A DNA stretch of 19,962 nucleotides from a bacterium (GCA_021157815.1 JAGGVT010000005.1:1-19962); one strand, 5' to 3'; counted from the stretch's first letter, positions 7,674-14,282 are shown. A program made the numbers and translations. The notes: a model not told the origin generated them from the letters alone.

Positions 7674-9992
7674 CTACGGGCAAATAGCAATTGTTATTTC
7701 ATCAATCCACCAGCCGACCGGATATCCCGGTGTGCCGACAGCGCCTGTATTGTTGTTAATTTGTTCAAATCTGATTACAACCTGTGATTCACCTATGAAA
7801 GGTGTAAGGTCAAAAACAGTCTCAGCTGAATTTCCTGTGGTAACGAGTCCGGTGAAGCAGTTGTCCCCGTTTCTCAATCCACTTGTGAAAGTGCCGTTGT
7901 ATGTTTCCCCTGATAAAACCAAAAGCTGCGTTGGGAATGATATACCGCCATTAGTCGATACATAAGCCGCGCAGCCATCTGGCACCGGATTATCCAGCAC
8001 ATTATAGAAATGATAAACTGTCATTGACGCTTCCGTGACAGTCAGGGAACTCATGTCGATTACGGGAGAAATCAGATAATAATGGCCATCACCGGAGTAA
8101 TCGTTGCAGAATCCGGGAGGATTGCCCTGGGCTACATTATCACCTGATGTGAAGAAGCAATTTCCGCTGTAACAGACATTGTTAGCGCAGTTTGGACCCA
8201 TATTATGAACGGAAAACTCATCCCAGCCGCCGTAATAAAATCCGCTGTTATCAGTATTTTCAACCGACCAGTCATCGACAAGCCAATCGCCATCAGTGCC
8301 GCCGTCGAAATTCTCAAACAAGTTAACACAATCCGGGCACTCAACCGTTACCTGAAGGCTGTCAACTTCTTCCACATTCGGCGGTTCGCATGAATCTGTA
8401 AGCCTTAGTGCAACCGTGTAGATTACAGATTCCATTGTGGTTTCGCAGTTATCATTGAAAAATTGGTGTGATCCTGACTGGCCAATTGACGGCATTGTGC
8501 CATCTCCCCATGTCCAGTAGTATTCAGTAATCGGATCGCCTCCATTAGCGCTTGAACCCTCGGAATCAAAATTGACTATGTCCCCATTGTTGATTGTAAT
8601 TGCCGCCGATATCGGTTCGGTTATCGAGCCTGTGATTGGTCCGCACGATGTGAAAACCTCAACATCAACAGTCGTATATGTAACCCATTCATCAACCGTG
8701 AAGAAAGATTCTGTGGGATCCCCACCCGGGGGAAGCCCGTAAATAGCGTTGCCCTCAAGATTTCCAGCTCCTTTAAAAGCGTCAACAACGCCGATTAATC
8801 CCGAATATATTCCAGCATCAGCACCGGCATCATTTGTTACAACGATATCGTAAACCAGCGAGTCGATGCGTCCATCACCTGAAACGTAGAAAAGATCAGG
8901 CGATGTCGTTTCCCAAATCGGATCGGTTACGCCGGGAATTTCAACAACGAATTTGGACACAGAACTGTCAGCGGACATCTGGTCGATTTCATTGCCAATT
9001 GTAACCCCGTGGTTGATATCCTTTATTTCAAGCGTTATCGTGCAGCTGGAACCTGTATCGCCAGAAAACAATTCAGAATCATCGACGCCTGTTACCCTCA
9101 CTTCGCTTGCGGGTTTTGAATTGTACTGCGGAATTCTATATGTTGGTGTAAGCTTTTCTGTCTTTTTTGCGGAACTAATTCCATAACTTGCAGTAAGTGC
9201 ATAGAGAAAATCAAACGAACCTGTGCCGCTAAGTTCAAAGACATAATCCTGAATATCCAGATCAGACCCCATTTTCATGACAAGGTTGCCCTCTGGATTT
9301 TTCAAATCAGTAAAACCATTTTCGTTCGCGGCATCAAAATTGCCAACACCGTAATTGTCAAAGTGCAAAATATACGGATGAAGATTCGCCTCGGTCATAA
9401 GGTAATTATCCCAGTATTCATCGAACTCACCGGACAAGCCATCCCGGTTGTACAAATCAAAACCTGGGATTGACTTGCCGCTCGCGCTGAAAGTTTCAAC
9501 TCCCTCAAATCCATCTGAGATTATAAATCCGCGCACGTTGAAAACATGCAGGTCCAGACGGTTTGACGTGGATGGCGGCCCCGATAAATCACCGGGGGGG
9601 AATGGATGTCTGATTCCTATTTTCACCACCGGACGGTTTTCAGTGTCAAGCGAAATTCCGGTTATCTGCACACAGTCGGCGCATGGTGTTCCGAGCAGGA
9701 ATGATGTGCAGTCGGTTTCAGCGGAATCAGACGTACCTGCGCTGCTCGATCTAAACGGGACAAGGCTGGCATCGAGATTATCCAAATCGATATGGAAATC
9801 GTACAACCCAAGAATCCCCTCACCTGAAATCGAATCTCCCGCTCCGGCAATAATGATTCCATTATCCAATTCACCCGAATTAACCGGCGTCTGAGGTGGA
9901 TTCACGGGATTCACGCCGGATGAGGAACATCCCGCAATGATTATCAATATAAATAAGAGAGTAAGGAATTTACAAATATCGCAGGTTTTCAT
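7674..9992 (-). CDS. Large PKD-domain lipoprotein (paralogue 2, upstream)
   Basis: This is a predicted lipoprotein of 772 residues from ATG 9992, with signal and lipobox IIIAGC (Cys22) followed by a proline-rich tether. The N-terminal half matches the downstream paralogue throughout: CADC (104-107), NRLDLHVFNVRGFIISDG (144-161), LHPYILHFDNYGVGNF (204-219) and YRIPQY (285-290). A clearer PKD domain lies at about 450-550, with the signature YYWTWGDGT (491-499). The C-terminal 556-772 begins LFENFDGGTDGDW and ends GYPVGWWIDEITIAI, a jelly-roll or immune-inhibitor-A-like region. It is rich in cysteines (NCANNVCYSGNC), which suggests disulphides outside the cytoplasm. A TTG at 10004 would add four residues, but ATG 9992 directly precedes a good signal peptide and has GGCGGAA upstream. 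First gene of a two-gene operon; role unknown. Confidence 0.8.
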   Translation of the reverse strand: MKTCDICKFLTLLFILIIIAGCSSSGVNPVNPPQTPVNSGELDNGIIIAGAGDSISGEGILGLYDFHIDLDNLDASLVPFRSSSAGTSDSAETDCTSFLLGTPCADCVQITGISLDTENRPVVKIGIRHPFPPGDLSGPPSTSNRLDLHVFNVRGFIISDGFEGVETFSASGKSIPGFDLYNRDGLSGEFDEYWDNYLMTEANLHPYILHFDNYGVGNFDAANENGFTDLKNPEGNLVMKMGSDLDIQDYVFELSGTGSFDFLYALTASYGISSAKKTEKLTPTYRIPQYNSKPASEVRVTGVDDSELFSGDTGSSCTITLEIKDINHGVTIGNEIDQMSADSSVSKFVVEIPGVTDPIWETTSPDLFYVSGDGRIDSLVYDIVVTNDAGADAGIYSGLIGVVDAFKGAGNLEGNAIYGLPPGGDPTESFFTVDEWVTYTTVDVEVFTSCGPITGSITEPISAAITINNGDIVNFDSEGSSANGGDPITEYYWTWGDGTMPSIGQSGSHQFFNDNCETTMESVIYTVALRLTDSCEPPNVEEVDSLQVTVECPDCVNLFENFDGGTDGDWLVDDWSVENTDNSGFYYGGWDEFSVHNMGPNCANNVCYSGNCFFTSGDNVAQGNPPGFCNDYSGDGHYYLISPVIDMSSLTVTEASMTVYHFYNVLDNPVPDGCAAYVSTNGGISFPTQLLVLSGETYNGTFTSGLRNGDNCFTGLVTTGNSAETVFDLTPFIGESQVVIRFEQINNNTGAVGTPGYPVGWWIDEITIAICP

Positions 9993-10053
9993 GGTTTCCG
10001 CCAACCGTAAATAATTTAAACAAAATGAATGCCAAGCCTCCTCACGATATCAG

Positions 10054-10082
10054 CCATGGAAAATGCAATTACCGTTCCATGG
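10054..10082. repeat. Inverted repeat in the leader of the lipoprotein operon
   Basis: CCATGGAA (10054-10061) and TTCCATGG (10075-10082) are perfectly complementary across a 13-base loop. If the promoter at 10119-10148 is used, this hairpin lies in an untranslated leader of about 120 bases, 62 bases upstream of the start codon. It could affect RNA stability or be incidental. Confidence 0.4.
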
Positions 10083-10118
10083 ATTACGCGAGAATCCATC
10101 GAAAGCTCTAACTACATA

Positions 10119-10148
10119 ATAATACCGCAAATCATGGGGTGTTATCAA
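10119..10148 (-). promoter_or_regulatory. Probable sigma70-type promoter for the giant-lipoprotein operon
   Basis: Reading the minus strand, TTGATA (10148-10143) is followed after 18 bases by TATTAT (10124-10119); each hexamer matches 5 of 6 consensus positions. The predicted start of transcription is near 10112, giving a leader of about 120 bases before ATG 9992. This is the best promoter match in the 201-base gap between the two genes. Confidence 0.5.
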
Positions 10149-10193
10149 GCGGAATGGCTAATAACGAATATTCAATTACATTCCTGGAAGTAC

Positions 10194-10688
10194 TTATTTA
10201 ACAACCAGCACGACTAAATCCTCTTCGCCTGGATTCTCTATCTCAATTCGCTCGTTGGGAGATAGGGTTATGATGTCGTTTGTTGTGATTGAGATTTGGT
10301 TTGTAATCTCCTCGTTTTCGGGTTCATTATCATCCGACTCATCGGTGTGGTGGATTTCATAATCGCCGACAAGATTGCCTTTGCCGGACAGAACGACAAT
10401 CATCGCGGTTTTGTCGGGTGAATATTCCTCTGCTTTTTCATCCGGTTCAATTCTGATTGCACTAACAGAGAAACCATCCAAATCGAATGACTCCTCCAAA
10501 TTTTCAAGATCCAGAAGGTTAATAAGGTTTATTCCCAAGGTGTCATTTTCTGTTTCCTCAAGCGGCTCAATCTCGTACGGCACCTCCACAAATTTGCCTG
10601 ATTCCGCCCTGCATACCGGGCAGCGGTGAGGCGGTTTATCATTAATAAAGATATATCCACAAACTGCGCATTTGAATCTTGATGCCAT
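10194..10688 (-). CDS. Rubredoxin-cupin fusion protein
   Basis: This is a small cytoplasmic protein of 164 residues in two parts. Residues 5-36 form a rubredoxin-like knuckle of the kind found at the C-terminus of rubrerythrins, with Cys7, Cys10, Cys23 and Cys26 (FKCAVCGY and CPVCRA) able to bind one iron or zinc. Residues 68-164 look like a cupin barrel (FSVSAIRIEPDEKAEEYSP, IVVLSGKGNLV, DIITLSPNERIEIENPG). The H-x-H of metal-binding cupins is replaced (EEYSPDK), and an acidic D/E/N-rich insertion (about 114-130) interrupts the barrel. Non-metal cupins often have a sensing or structural role. A redox or metal-linked function is plausible but not shown. GAGG upstream of ATG 10688 supports the start. 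It is divergent from the aminotransferase. Confidence 0.75.
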   Translation of the reverse strand: MASRFKCAVCGYIFINDKPPHRCPVCRAESGKFVEVPYEIEPLEETENDTLGINLINLLDLENLEESFDLDGFSVSAIRIEPDEKAEEYSPDKTAMIVVLSGKGNLVGDYEIHHTDESDDNEPENEEITNQISITTNDIITLSPNERIEIENPGEEDLVVLVVK

Positions 10689-10712
10689 GATTATTATAAC
10701 CTCGCGTTTTTT

Positions 10713-10732
10713 CCCGGCGAAGGGACGCCGGG
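10713..10732. repeat. GC-rich hairpin repeat upstream of the rubredoxin-cupin gene
   Basis: CCCGGCG (10713-10719), a six-base loop and CGCCGGG (10726-10732) form a perfect seven-base-pair stem. The T-run lies before the stem on the plus strand, so this is not a normal terminator in either direction. It sits 25 bases upstream of the rubredoxin-cupin start and next to the 8-bp tandem array. Confidence 0.6.
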
Positions 10733-10740
10733 TTACATCC

Positions 10741-10821
10741 TTACTAACTTACTAACCTGCTAACTTACTAACCTGCTAACTTACTAACCTACTAACTTAG
10801 CTAACATACTAACTTACTAAC
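10741..10821. repeat. 8-bp tandem repeat array A (YTRCTAAC), about 10 units
   Basis: Ten head-to-tail units fit the consensus YTRCTAAC. The commonest are TTACTAAC and CTGCTAAC, and one unit is nine bases long (10797-10805). Read on the minus strand the unit is GTTAGYAR, identical to array B on the far side of the aminotransferase gene, so the two arrays are inverted relative to each other. Every unit contains a stop triplet on each strand (TAA or TAG). With a period of eight, all three frames are closed on both strands. Confidence 0.9.
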
Positions 10822-10832
10822 CAATCATAAGA

Positions 10833-10838
10833 TATAAT
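10833..10838 (+). promoter_or_regulatory. Possible -10 box for the aminotransferase gene
   Basis: A perfect TATAAT sits just downstream of tandem array A and 59 bases before ATG 10898. No TTGACA-like -35 is found at 16-18 bases; that position falls inside the repeat array. If real, the array would touch the promoter and changes in its copy number could alter expression. Confidence 0.3.
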
Positions 10839-10897
10839 GAGGAGTATTAAAAGTAGTGAGATTTATTTATTAAGAAAGCAATCAGAAGGCGATGACT

Positions 10898-12151
10898 ATG
10901 AAACCGGAAGAATACAATTTGGAAATTACTCAGAAGTATATGGACTATATAAATCCCGGACTGACTCGATTAGTTGCGTTTATGGGATTCGACAAGGTGG
11001 AGGTATCCGCTGATGGTGCAATCATACGCGACAACCTCGGCAATGAATATATCGACTGCCTTGGCGGATTCGGAGTTTATTCGATTGGGCATCGGCATCC
11101 GAGAGTGATAAACGCGCTGAAAGATCAGCTCGATAAAATGGCGTTTCCATCAAAGGTGTTACTCAATGAACCGTTGGCGCTCCTTGCGGAAAAACTTGCT
11201 GACATTGCTCCCGGCGATTTGCAGTATTCATTTATGTGCAATTCAGGTACGGAGGCAACTGAGGGAGCGTTGAAACTGGCGCGAATTAAAACGGGCAAGC
11301 CCGGTGTGATATACGCGAGCAATTCATTCCACGGCAAGACACTTGGTTCGCTTTCTGTAACTGACAGGGAGAAATACCAAAAATCATCAAGGCCGCTTTT
11401 ACCGGATGTTAAAGTTGTTAAATTCGATGATGCCGATTCACTTGCCCGTGCAATCGATAGCGACACCGCTTGTTTTATCGTTGAACCAATACAAGGTGAG
11501 GGAGGAATTTATGTTCCGTCGGATGATTACCTTCCAAAGGTTCGTCAAATCTGCGATGATAAAAACATCCTTCTAATATTCGATGAGGTGCAGTCAGGAC
11601 TCGGCAGGGCAGGGAAGTTGTTCGCATCCAATCTGTGGAATGTCGCACCCGATATCATGACACTCGCAAAAGCGCTCGGAGGCGGAATCATGCCCATCGG
11701 CGCGATTATGGGCACCCGGGATGTCTGGTCGGCTTTCGAGGAAAATCCGCTCATTCACTCATCCACATTCGGCGGAAATGAACTCGCGGCAAGAGTCGCG
11801 CTGGAAACATTAAATGTAATTATCGATGAGGACCTGCCACGCCAATCGCGCGAAAAAGGCGAATGGCTAATCCCCAAACTCAGGGAGATTGCATCTCATT
11901 ATGATGATTTAGTTACTGAGGTTCGCGGAATGGGCTTGTTTATCGGTATCGAATTCAAGGACGACGACATCGGAAACCTATTCCTCAGCACACTGGCTGC
12001 CCGAAATGTAATAGTCGCTTTCACCCTCAATTCTCCAAAAGTAATACGAATCGAGCCACCGCTAATGATTCCAATGGAATATCTTGAAACTGTTCTGGAA
12101 CGCATTGAGGAATCGCTGAAAGAGGTTCGCACTATCATGGATAGTTTGTGA
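10898..12151 (+). CDS. Class III PLP-dependent aminotransferase (putrescine/acetylornithine type)
   Basis: This cytoplasmic enzyme moves an amino group from an omega-amine such as putrescine, ornithine or a diamine to a 2-oxo acid. The 417 residues contain the class III signatures. Numbered from this ATG they are GGFGVYSIGHRHP (56-68), the phosphate-binding SGTEA (116-120), NSFHGKTLGSLS, the EPIQGEGG motif, LIFDEVQSGLGR with Asp229 for the PLP nitrogen, Lys258 in LAKALGGG as the Schiff-base lysine, and STFGGN. Motif spacing is closest to putrescine/YgjG-like enzymes, but the substrate cannot be fixed from sequence. The start is ambiguous: ATG 10892 leaves only two bases after the Shine-Dalgarno GAAGG (10885-10889), whereas ATG 10898 leaves eight and is preferred. 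Tandem arrays of opposite orientation flank the gene. Confidence 0.92.
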   Translation: MKPEEYNLEITQKYMDYINPGLTRLVAFMGFDKVEVSADGAIIRDNLGNEYIDCLGGFGVYSIGHRHPRVINALKDQLDKMAFPSKVLLNEPLALLAEKLADIAPGDLQYSFMCNSGTEATEGALKLARIKTGKPGVIYASNSFHGKTLGSLSVTDREKYQKSSRPLLPDVKVVKFDDADSLARAIDSDTACFIVEPIQGEGGIYVPSDDYLPKVRQICDDKNILLIFDEVQSGLGRAGKLFASNLWNVAPDIMTLAKALGGGIMPIGAIMGTRDVWSAFEENPLIHSSTFGGNELAARVALETLNVIIDEDLPRQSREKGEWLIPKLREIASHYDDLVTEVRGMGLFIGIEFKDDDIGNLFLSTLAARNVIVAFTLNSPKVIRIEPPLMIPMEYLETVLERIEESLKEVRTIMDSL

Positions 12152-12154
12152 AGA

Positions 12155-12330
12155 GTTAGAAAGTTAGCAGGTTAGCAGGTTAGTAAGTTAGTAAGTTAGC
12201 AGGTTAGTAGGTTAGCAGGTTAGTAAGTTAGCAGGTTAGTAAGTTAGCAGGTTAGTAAGTTAGCAGGTTAGCAGGTTAGTAAGTTAGCAGGTTAGTAAGT
12301 TAGTAGGTTAGTAAGTTAGTAGGTTGGTAG
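12155..12330. repeat. 8-bp tandem repeat array B (GTTAGYAR), 22 units
   Basis: It begins three bases after the aminotransferase stop. Twenty-two consecutive 8-bp units run without a single insertion or deletion. Most are GTTAGCAG, GTTAGTAA or GTTAGTAG; the first (GTTAGAAA) and last (GTTGGTAG) are degenerate. It is the reverse complement of array A. Runs of alternating GTTAGCAG and GTTAGTAA make a partial 16-bp higher-order period. Confidence 0.93.
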
Positions 12331-12405
12331 GTTGAAAAACCGAATTGTCTAATAACACCATGCTTAAGTGTGGTGCTGTGAATATATCTGATGTACTGTA
12401 AAATC

Positions 12406-12446
12406 TGGGTGCCGCCCACACATCACGTCTTTTTGTGATATGTGGG
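12406..12446. repeat. Overlapping hairpins downstream of the aminotransferase
   Basis: CCCACACATCAC (12415-12426) pairs with GTGATATGTGGG (12435-12446) at 11 of 12 positions, plus one G-T, around an eight-base loop. An alternative stem pairs TGGGTG (12406-12411) with the first CCCACA (12415-12420), so the two folds exclude each other. There is no T-run after the stem. It may act as a weak terminator or 3' end stabiliser for the aminotransferase transcript, or be a dispersed repeat. Confidence 0.45.
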
Positions 12447-12464
12447 TGAAATGCTTAATTATTC

Positions 12465-12495
12465 AAATTAATTCGTACCGGGTACGAATTAATTT
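12465..12495. promoter_or_regulatory. 31-bp perfect palindrome, copy 1 (candidate operator)
   Basis: The left arm AAATTAATTCGTACC (12465-12479) is exactly mirrored by the right arm (12481-12495) around a single central G. A second copy lies about 130 bases downstream, closer to the DUF2089 gene. Long two-fold symmetry with an AT-rich flank and a GTACC core fits a dimeric repressor site, but no regulator is assigned. Confidence 0.6.
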
Positions 12496-12598
12496 TATTT
12501 TACTTCAATCCGCAATCTGAATACTCTTCAAACTACCATCAAAACCCGTCATTCCGACATTCACGAAGCTAATGGCCGTAATCACTTTATCCTTTTAT

Positions 12599-12623
12599 TT
12601 AATTTGTACCGGGTACGAATTAA
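12599..12623. promoter_or_regulatory. 25-bp palindrome, copy 2 (candidate operator)
   Basis: TTAATTTGTACC, central G, GGTACGAATTAA: twelve-base arms with one mismatch, and otherwise the same as the core of copy 1. It ends 85 bases before the TTGACA of the putative DUF2089 promoter. Two near-identical copies in one intergenic region, and none seen elsewhere in the window, argue against chance. Confidence 0.6.
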
Positions 12624-12708
12624 TATTGAATATTTTAAGGCGGAAATGCATCCCGATTGATATATTTAAGCAAAAGGAAAATATATTGAATTTTATTCAA
12701 GAAAAGTC

Positions 12709-12736
12709 TTGACAATTTTGATTTAGATGTTAAAAC
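12709..12736 (+). promoter_or_regulatory. Putative promoter of the DUF2089-SHOCT operon
   Basis: A perfect TTGACA (12709-12714) is followed after 16 bases by TAAAAC (12731-12736), which matches 4 of 6 of the -10 consensus. Predicted transcription starts about 37 bases before ATG 12780. The upstream 440-base gap otherwise holds the hairpins and palindromes listed here and no gene. Confidence 0.5.
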
Positions 12737-12779
12737 ATTTAATCGTAAGGTTGAAATTATTAATGCCGAGGTAAAAAAA

Positions 12780-13373
12780 ATGAAAGAACTAATCAAAAAA
12801 TGTCCCAAATGCGGTGAGTGCCTTATCATCACAGAATATTCATGCCCATCATGCAATACTAAAATCCAGGGTGAATTCAATATCACTGAATCATCCGATG
12901 AAATCCAAACAGTATTCGACCGCCTGACTGAGGAGGAGCGATATTTCATCCTCGTATTCCTTCAGGCTGGCGGAGTAATCCAAAATGTCGAACGAGTCAT
13001 GGGCATCAGTTATCCGACAGTCAAATCAAAACTCACCGAAATTCAAAGCAAACTAAGCGGCGAAGTTAATGACTGGCATGAGTCGTCCGAATTCGACAAG
13101 AAAGCTTTCAAACAAGAGATGGAAAATCTCAAACATCGTATTAAGCATCATGTGAGAAGACAGGTTCACGATAATCTCCATCGCGGGATTGGAATCACCA
13201 TTCACCGCACAATGGGTGAATCAGATGATTTAGAACATAAATTCGACAATGATGAAAAACGTGAATCGATAAAGGAGGAAAAGAACAAGAGTATTAAATC
13301 CATTATTGACAAGCTCGAATCAGGTGAGATTGATCCTGATTCCGCGCTTGATGAAATAAAAAACACTAAATAA
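12780..13373 (+). CDS. DUF2089 family zinc-ribbon/HTH protein
   Basis: This 197-residue protein belongs to the DUF2089 family, whose members are thought to be DNA-binding regulators but are poorly characterised. A zinc ribbon uses Cys8, Cys11 and Cys22, Cys25 (CPKCGE and CPSCNT). It is followed by a conserved sigma-like helix-turn-helix region at about 43-95 (LTEEERYFILVFLQAGG, then NVERVMGISYPTVKSKL). A charged, His/Arg-rich middle section (100-145) is unusual. The C-terminus IIDKLESGEIDPDSALDEI (175-193) is a short SHOCT-like helix pair. GAGG at 12768-12771, eight bases before the start, fixes the ATG. It lies 18 bases from the next gene and is surely co-transcribed with it. The paired palindromes upstream could be its own binding sites (inference). 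Confidence 0.8.
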   Translation: MKELIKKCPKCGECLIITEYSCPSCNTKIQGEFNITESSDEIQTVFDRLTEEERYFILVFLQAGGVIQNVERVMGISYPTVKSKLTEIQSKLSGEVNDWHESSEFDKKAFKQEMENLKHRIKHHVRRQVHDNLHRGIGITIHRTMGESDDLEHKFDNDEKRESIKEEKNKSIKSIIDKLESGEIDPDSALDEIKNTK

Positions 13374-13391
13374 CAAACGAGGTATATAACA

Positions 13392-13838
13392 ATGAAAGAT
13401 GAAGTAATGAGAATTCTGAAAATGGTTGAGGACAGCAAAATCACCGCTGAGCAGGGAGCGAAACTGATTGAGGCTATCGAAACAGCTACGGCATCAAGCA
13501 GTTGGATTGATTTGAACGACCCTTCGACATACTCAGGTCCTTCGACAGACTCAGGACAGGCAGGCAAAAAGCCATCGTGGCTTTATATCATGGTTGATGG
13601 CGGTGAGCAGAGGCATGGACGCAAGAAAAGCGTTCGGGTCAGGATTCCTATCAAACTCGCGAAATGGGCTTTGAAATTTGTACCCAAAAGCGCTCACGCT
13701 GAAATGAGAAAGGAATTCGGAGAGGATTTCGATATCAGCCAGATAGGGGAAATTCTGGATGAACTACCTGTTGGCGAGGACCTTGTAAACGTTGTCGATT
13801 CCGAAGAGGGTGAAAACGTTCGCATCTTTCTTAGGTAA
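13392..13838 (+). CDS. SHOCT-like domain protein, partner of DUF2089
   Basis: This is a 148-residue protein with no signal or membrane segment. Residues 4-31 (ILKMVEDSKITAEQGAKLIEAI) are a SHOCT-like helical hairpin of the kind that precedes DUF4097-type or related regulatory domains. Residues 63-148 form a basic then acidic alpha/beta region (VRVRIPIKLAKWALKFVP, then LVNVVDSEEGENVRIFL) found after such hairpins in proteins of unknown function. A 16-residue segment, DPSTYSGPSTDSGQAG (43-58), is encoded by an 18-bp tandem repeat and looks like an inserted linker. GAGGT eight bases upstream supports the ATG. Tight spacing to the DUF2089 gene suggests a regulator and partner, possibly sensing or anti-regulator; this is inference. 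Confidence 0.72.
   Translation: MKDEVMRILKMVEDSKITAEQGAKLIEAIETATASSSWIDLNDPSTYSGPSTDSGQAGKKPSWLYIMVDGGEQRHGRKKSVRVRIPIKLAKWALKFVPKSAHAEMRKEFGEDFDISQIGEILDELPVGEDLVNVVDSEEGENVRIFLR
13521..13556. repeat. 18-bp tandem repeat inserted in frame in the SHOCT-like gene
   Basis: CCTTCGACATACTCAGGT (13521-13538) is followed directly by CCTTCGACAGACTCAGGA (13539-13556), with 16 of 18 identical, then CAGGCAGG. This resembles the TTCGACANNCTCAGG palindrome family that recurs between genes of many environmental bacteria. Here it lies inside a coding region without breaking the frame. Confidence 0.7.
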
Positions 13839-13862
13839 CGTTCTTTTCTGAATTTTACCGGT

Positions 13863-13901
13863 GTCAGAGCCCTTGATAATGGTATTGTCAAGGGCTCTGA
13901 C
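13863..13901. repeat. Near-perfect 18-bp stem hairpin (REP-like)
   Basis: GTCAGAGCCCTTGATAAT (13863-13880) pairs with 13884-13901 with a single T-G wobble and a three-base loop. It lies 24 bases after the stop of the SHOCT-like gene and may end or protect its transcript, but it lacks a T-run. A degenerate relative follows at 14024-14040 (14 of 17 bases alike), so it is probably a dispersed palindromic repeat. Confidence 0.65.
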
Positions 13902-13997
13902 CCCTATATCCCAAGTTAATTTTAAATGCCATATATAGTAAAGTTCATCTACCATCCTGTTTATGCTCCACAGCATCATTGTGCAAATAATATGAAA

Positions 13998-14040
13998 GAG
14001 TCCGACACCCTATATTAGGACACTCAAGGTGTCTGACACC
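13998..14040. repeat. Degenerate second copy of the hairpin repeat
   Basis: GAGTCCGACACC (13998-14009) can pair with GGTGTCTGAC (14028-14037) across an 18-base loop. The right arm, TCAAGGTGTCTGACACC (14024-14040), matches the right arm of the hairpin at 13863-13901 at 14 of 17 positions. The left arm has decayed. Between the hairpins, 13905-13997 is plain AT-rich sequence. Confidence 0.5.
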
Positions 14041-14138
14041 AACTTATTGCCCATTTTTCTCCTTCTGATTTTACCGAAATTAACATCAAAAACGAATCCA
14101 ATCGAACACGATATGCAACCGTTTCTCAATCCATGCCA

Positions 14139-14235
14139 GGGGCTTCGGCACCCTTGCCTGAAAAGGGGCGTAAGCCACAGTTTTTTGACAGGGGTGCTGA
14201 AGCTCCCAACTTTCCGGCAAGGGTGCCGAAGCCCC
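14139..14235. repeat. 20-bp inverted repeat with a third diverged copy
   Basis: The 20 bases at 14139-14158 are the exact reverse complement of GGCAAGGGTGCCGAAGCCCC (14216-14235). Between them, 14187-14205 (GACAGGGGTGCTGAAGCTC) is a diverged direct copy of the right arm. GC content is much higher than the surroundings. The 539-base gap 13839-14377 carries this repeat, the two hairpins before it and the sepF promoter, with no believable gene. Confidence 0.7.
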
Positions 14236-14282
14236 CGGGGAAAAATCTCCCAGAATTCCCTTATTTTTTTTAGCTCAAAATC

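Noticed and set aside
7048-7965. Plus-strand open frame of 305 codons
   Set aside because: It lies antisense across the two giant lipoprotein genes. Its translation is serine/proline-rich with no domain, and the minus strand has signal peptides, a Shine-Dalgarno and paralogy.
10713-10732. Rho-independent terminator
   Set aside because: The stem is strong, but the T-run precedes it on the plus strand and becomes an A-run after it on the minus strand. It lies upstream of a gene rather than after one.
10741-12330. CRISPR array or composite transposon formed by the two repeat arrays
   Set aside because: The units are 8 bp with no spacers, there are no cas or transposase genes, and the enclosed gene is an ordinary aminotransferase.
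12356-12375. Imperfect palindrome CACCATGCTT/AAGTGTGGTG as an operator
   Set aside because: Only 8 of 10 arm positions match and there is a single copy, far from any start codon; not distinguishable from chance.
13202-13567. Minus-strand open frame of 121 codons
   Set aside because: It is antisense to the DUF2089 and SHOCT-like genes. Its PESVEGPEYVEGS stretch is just the other strand of the 18-bp tandem repeat.
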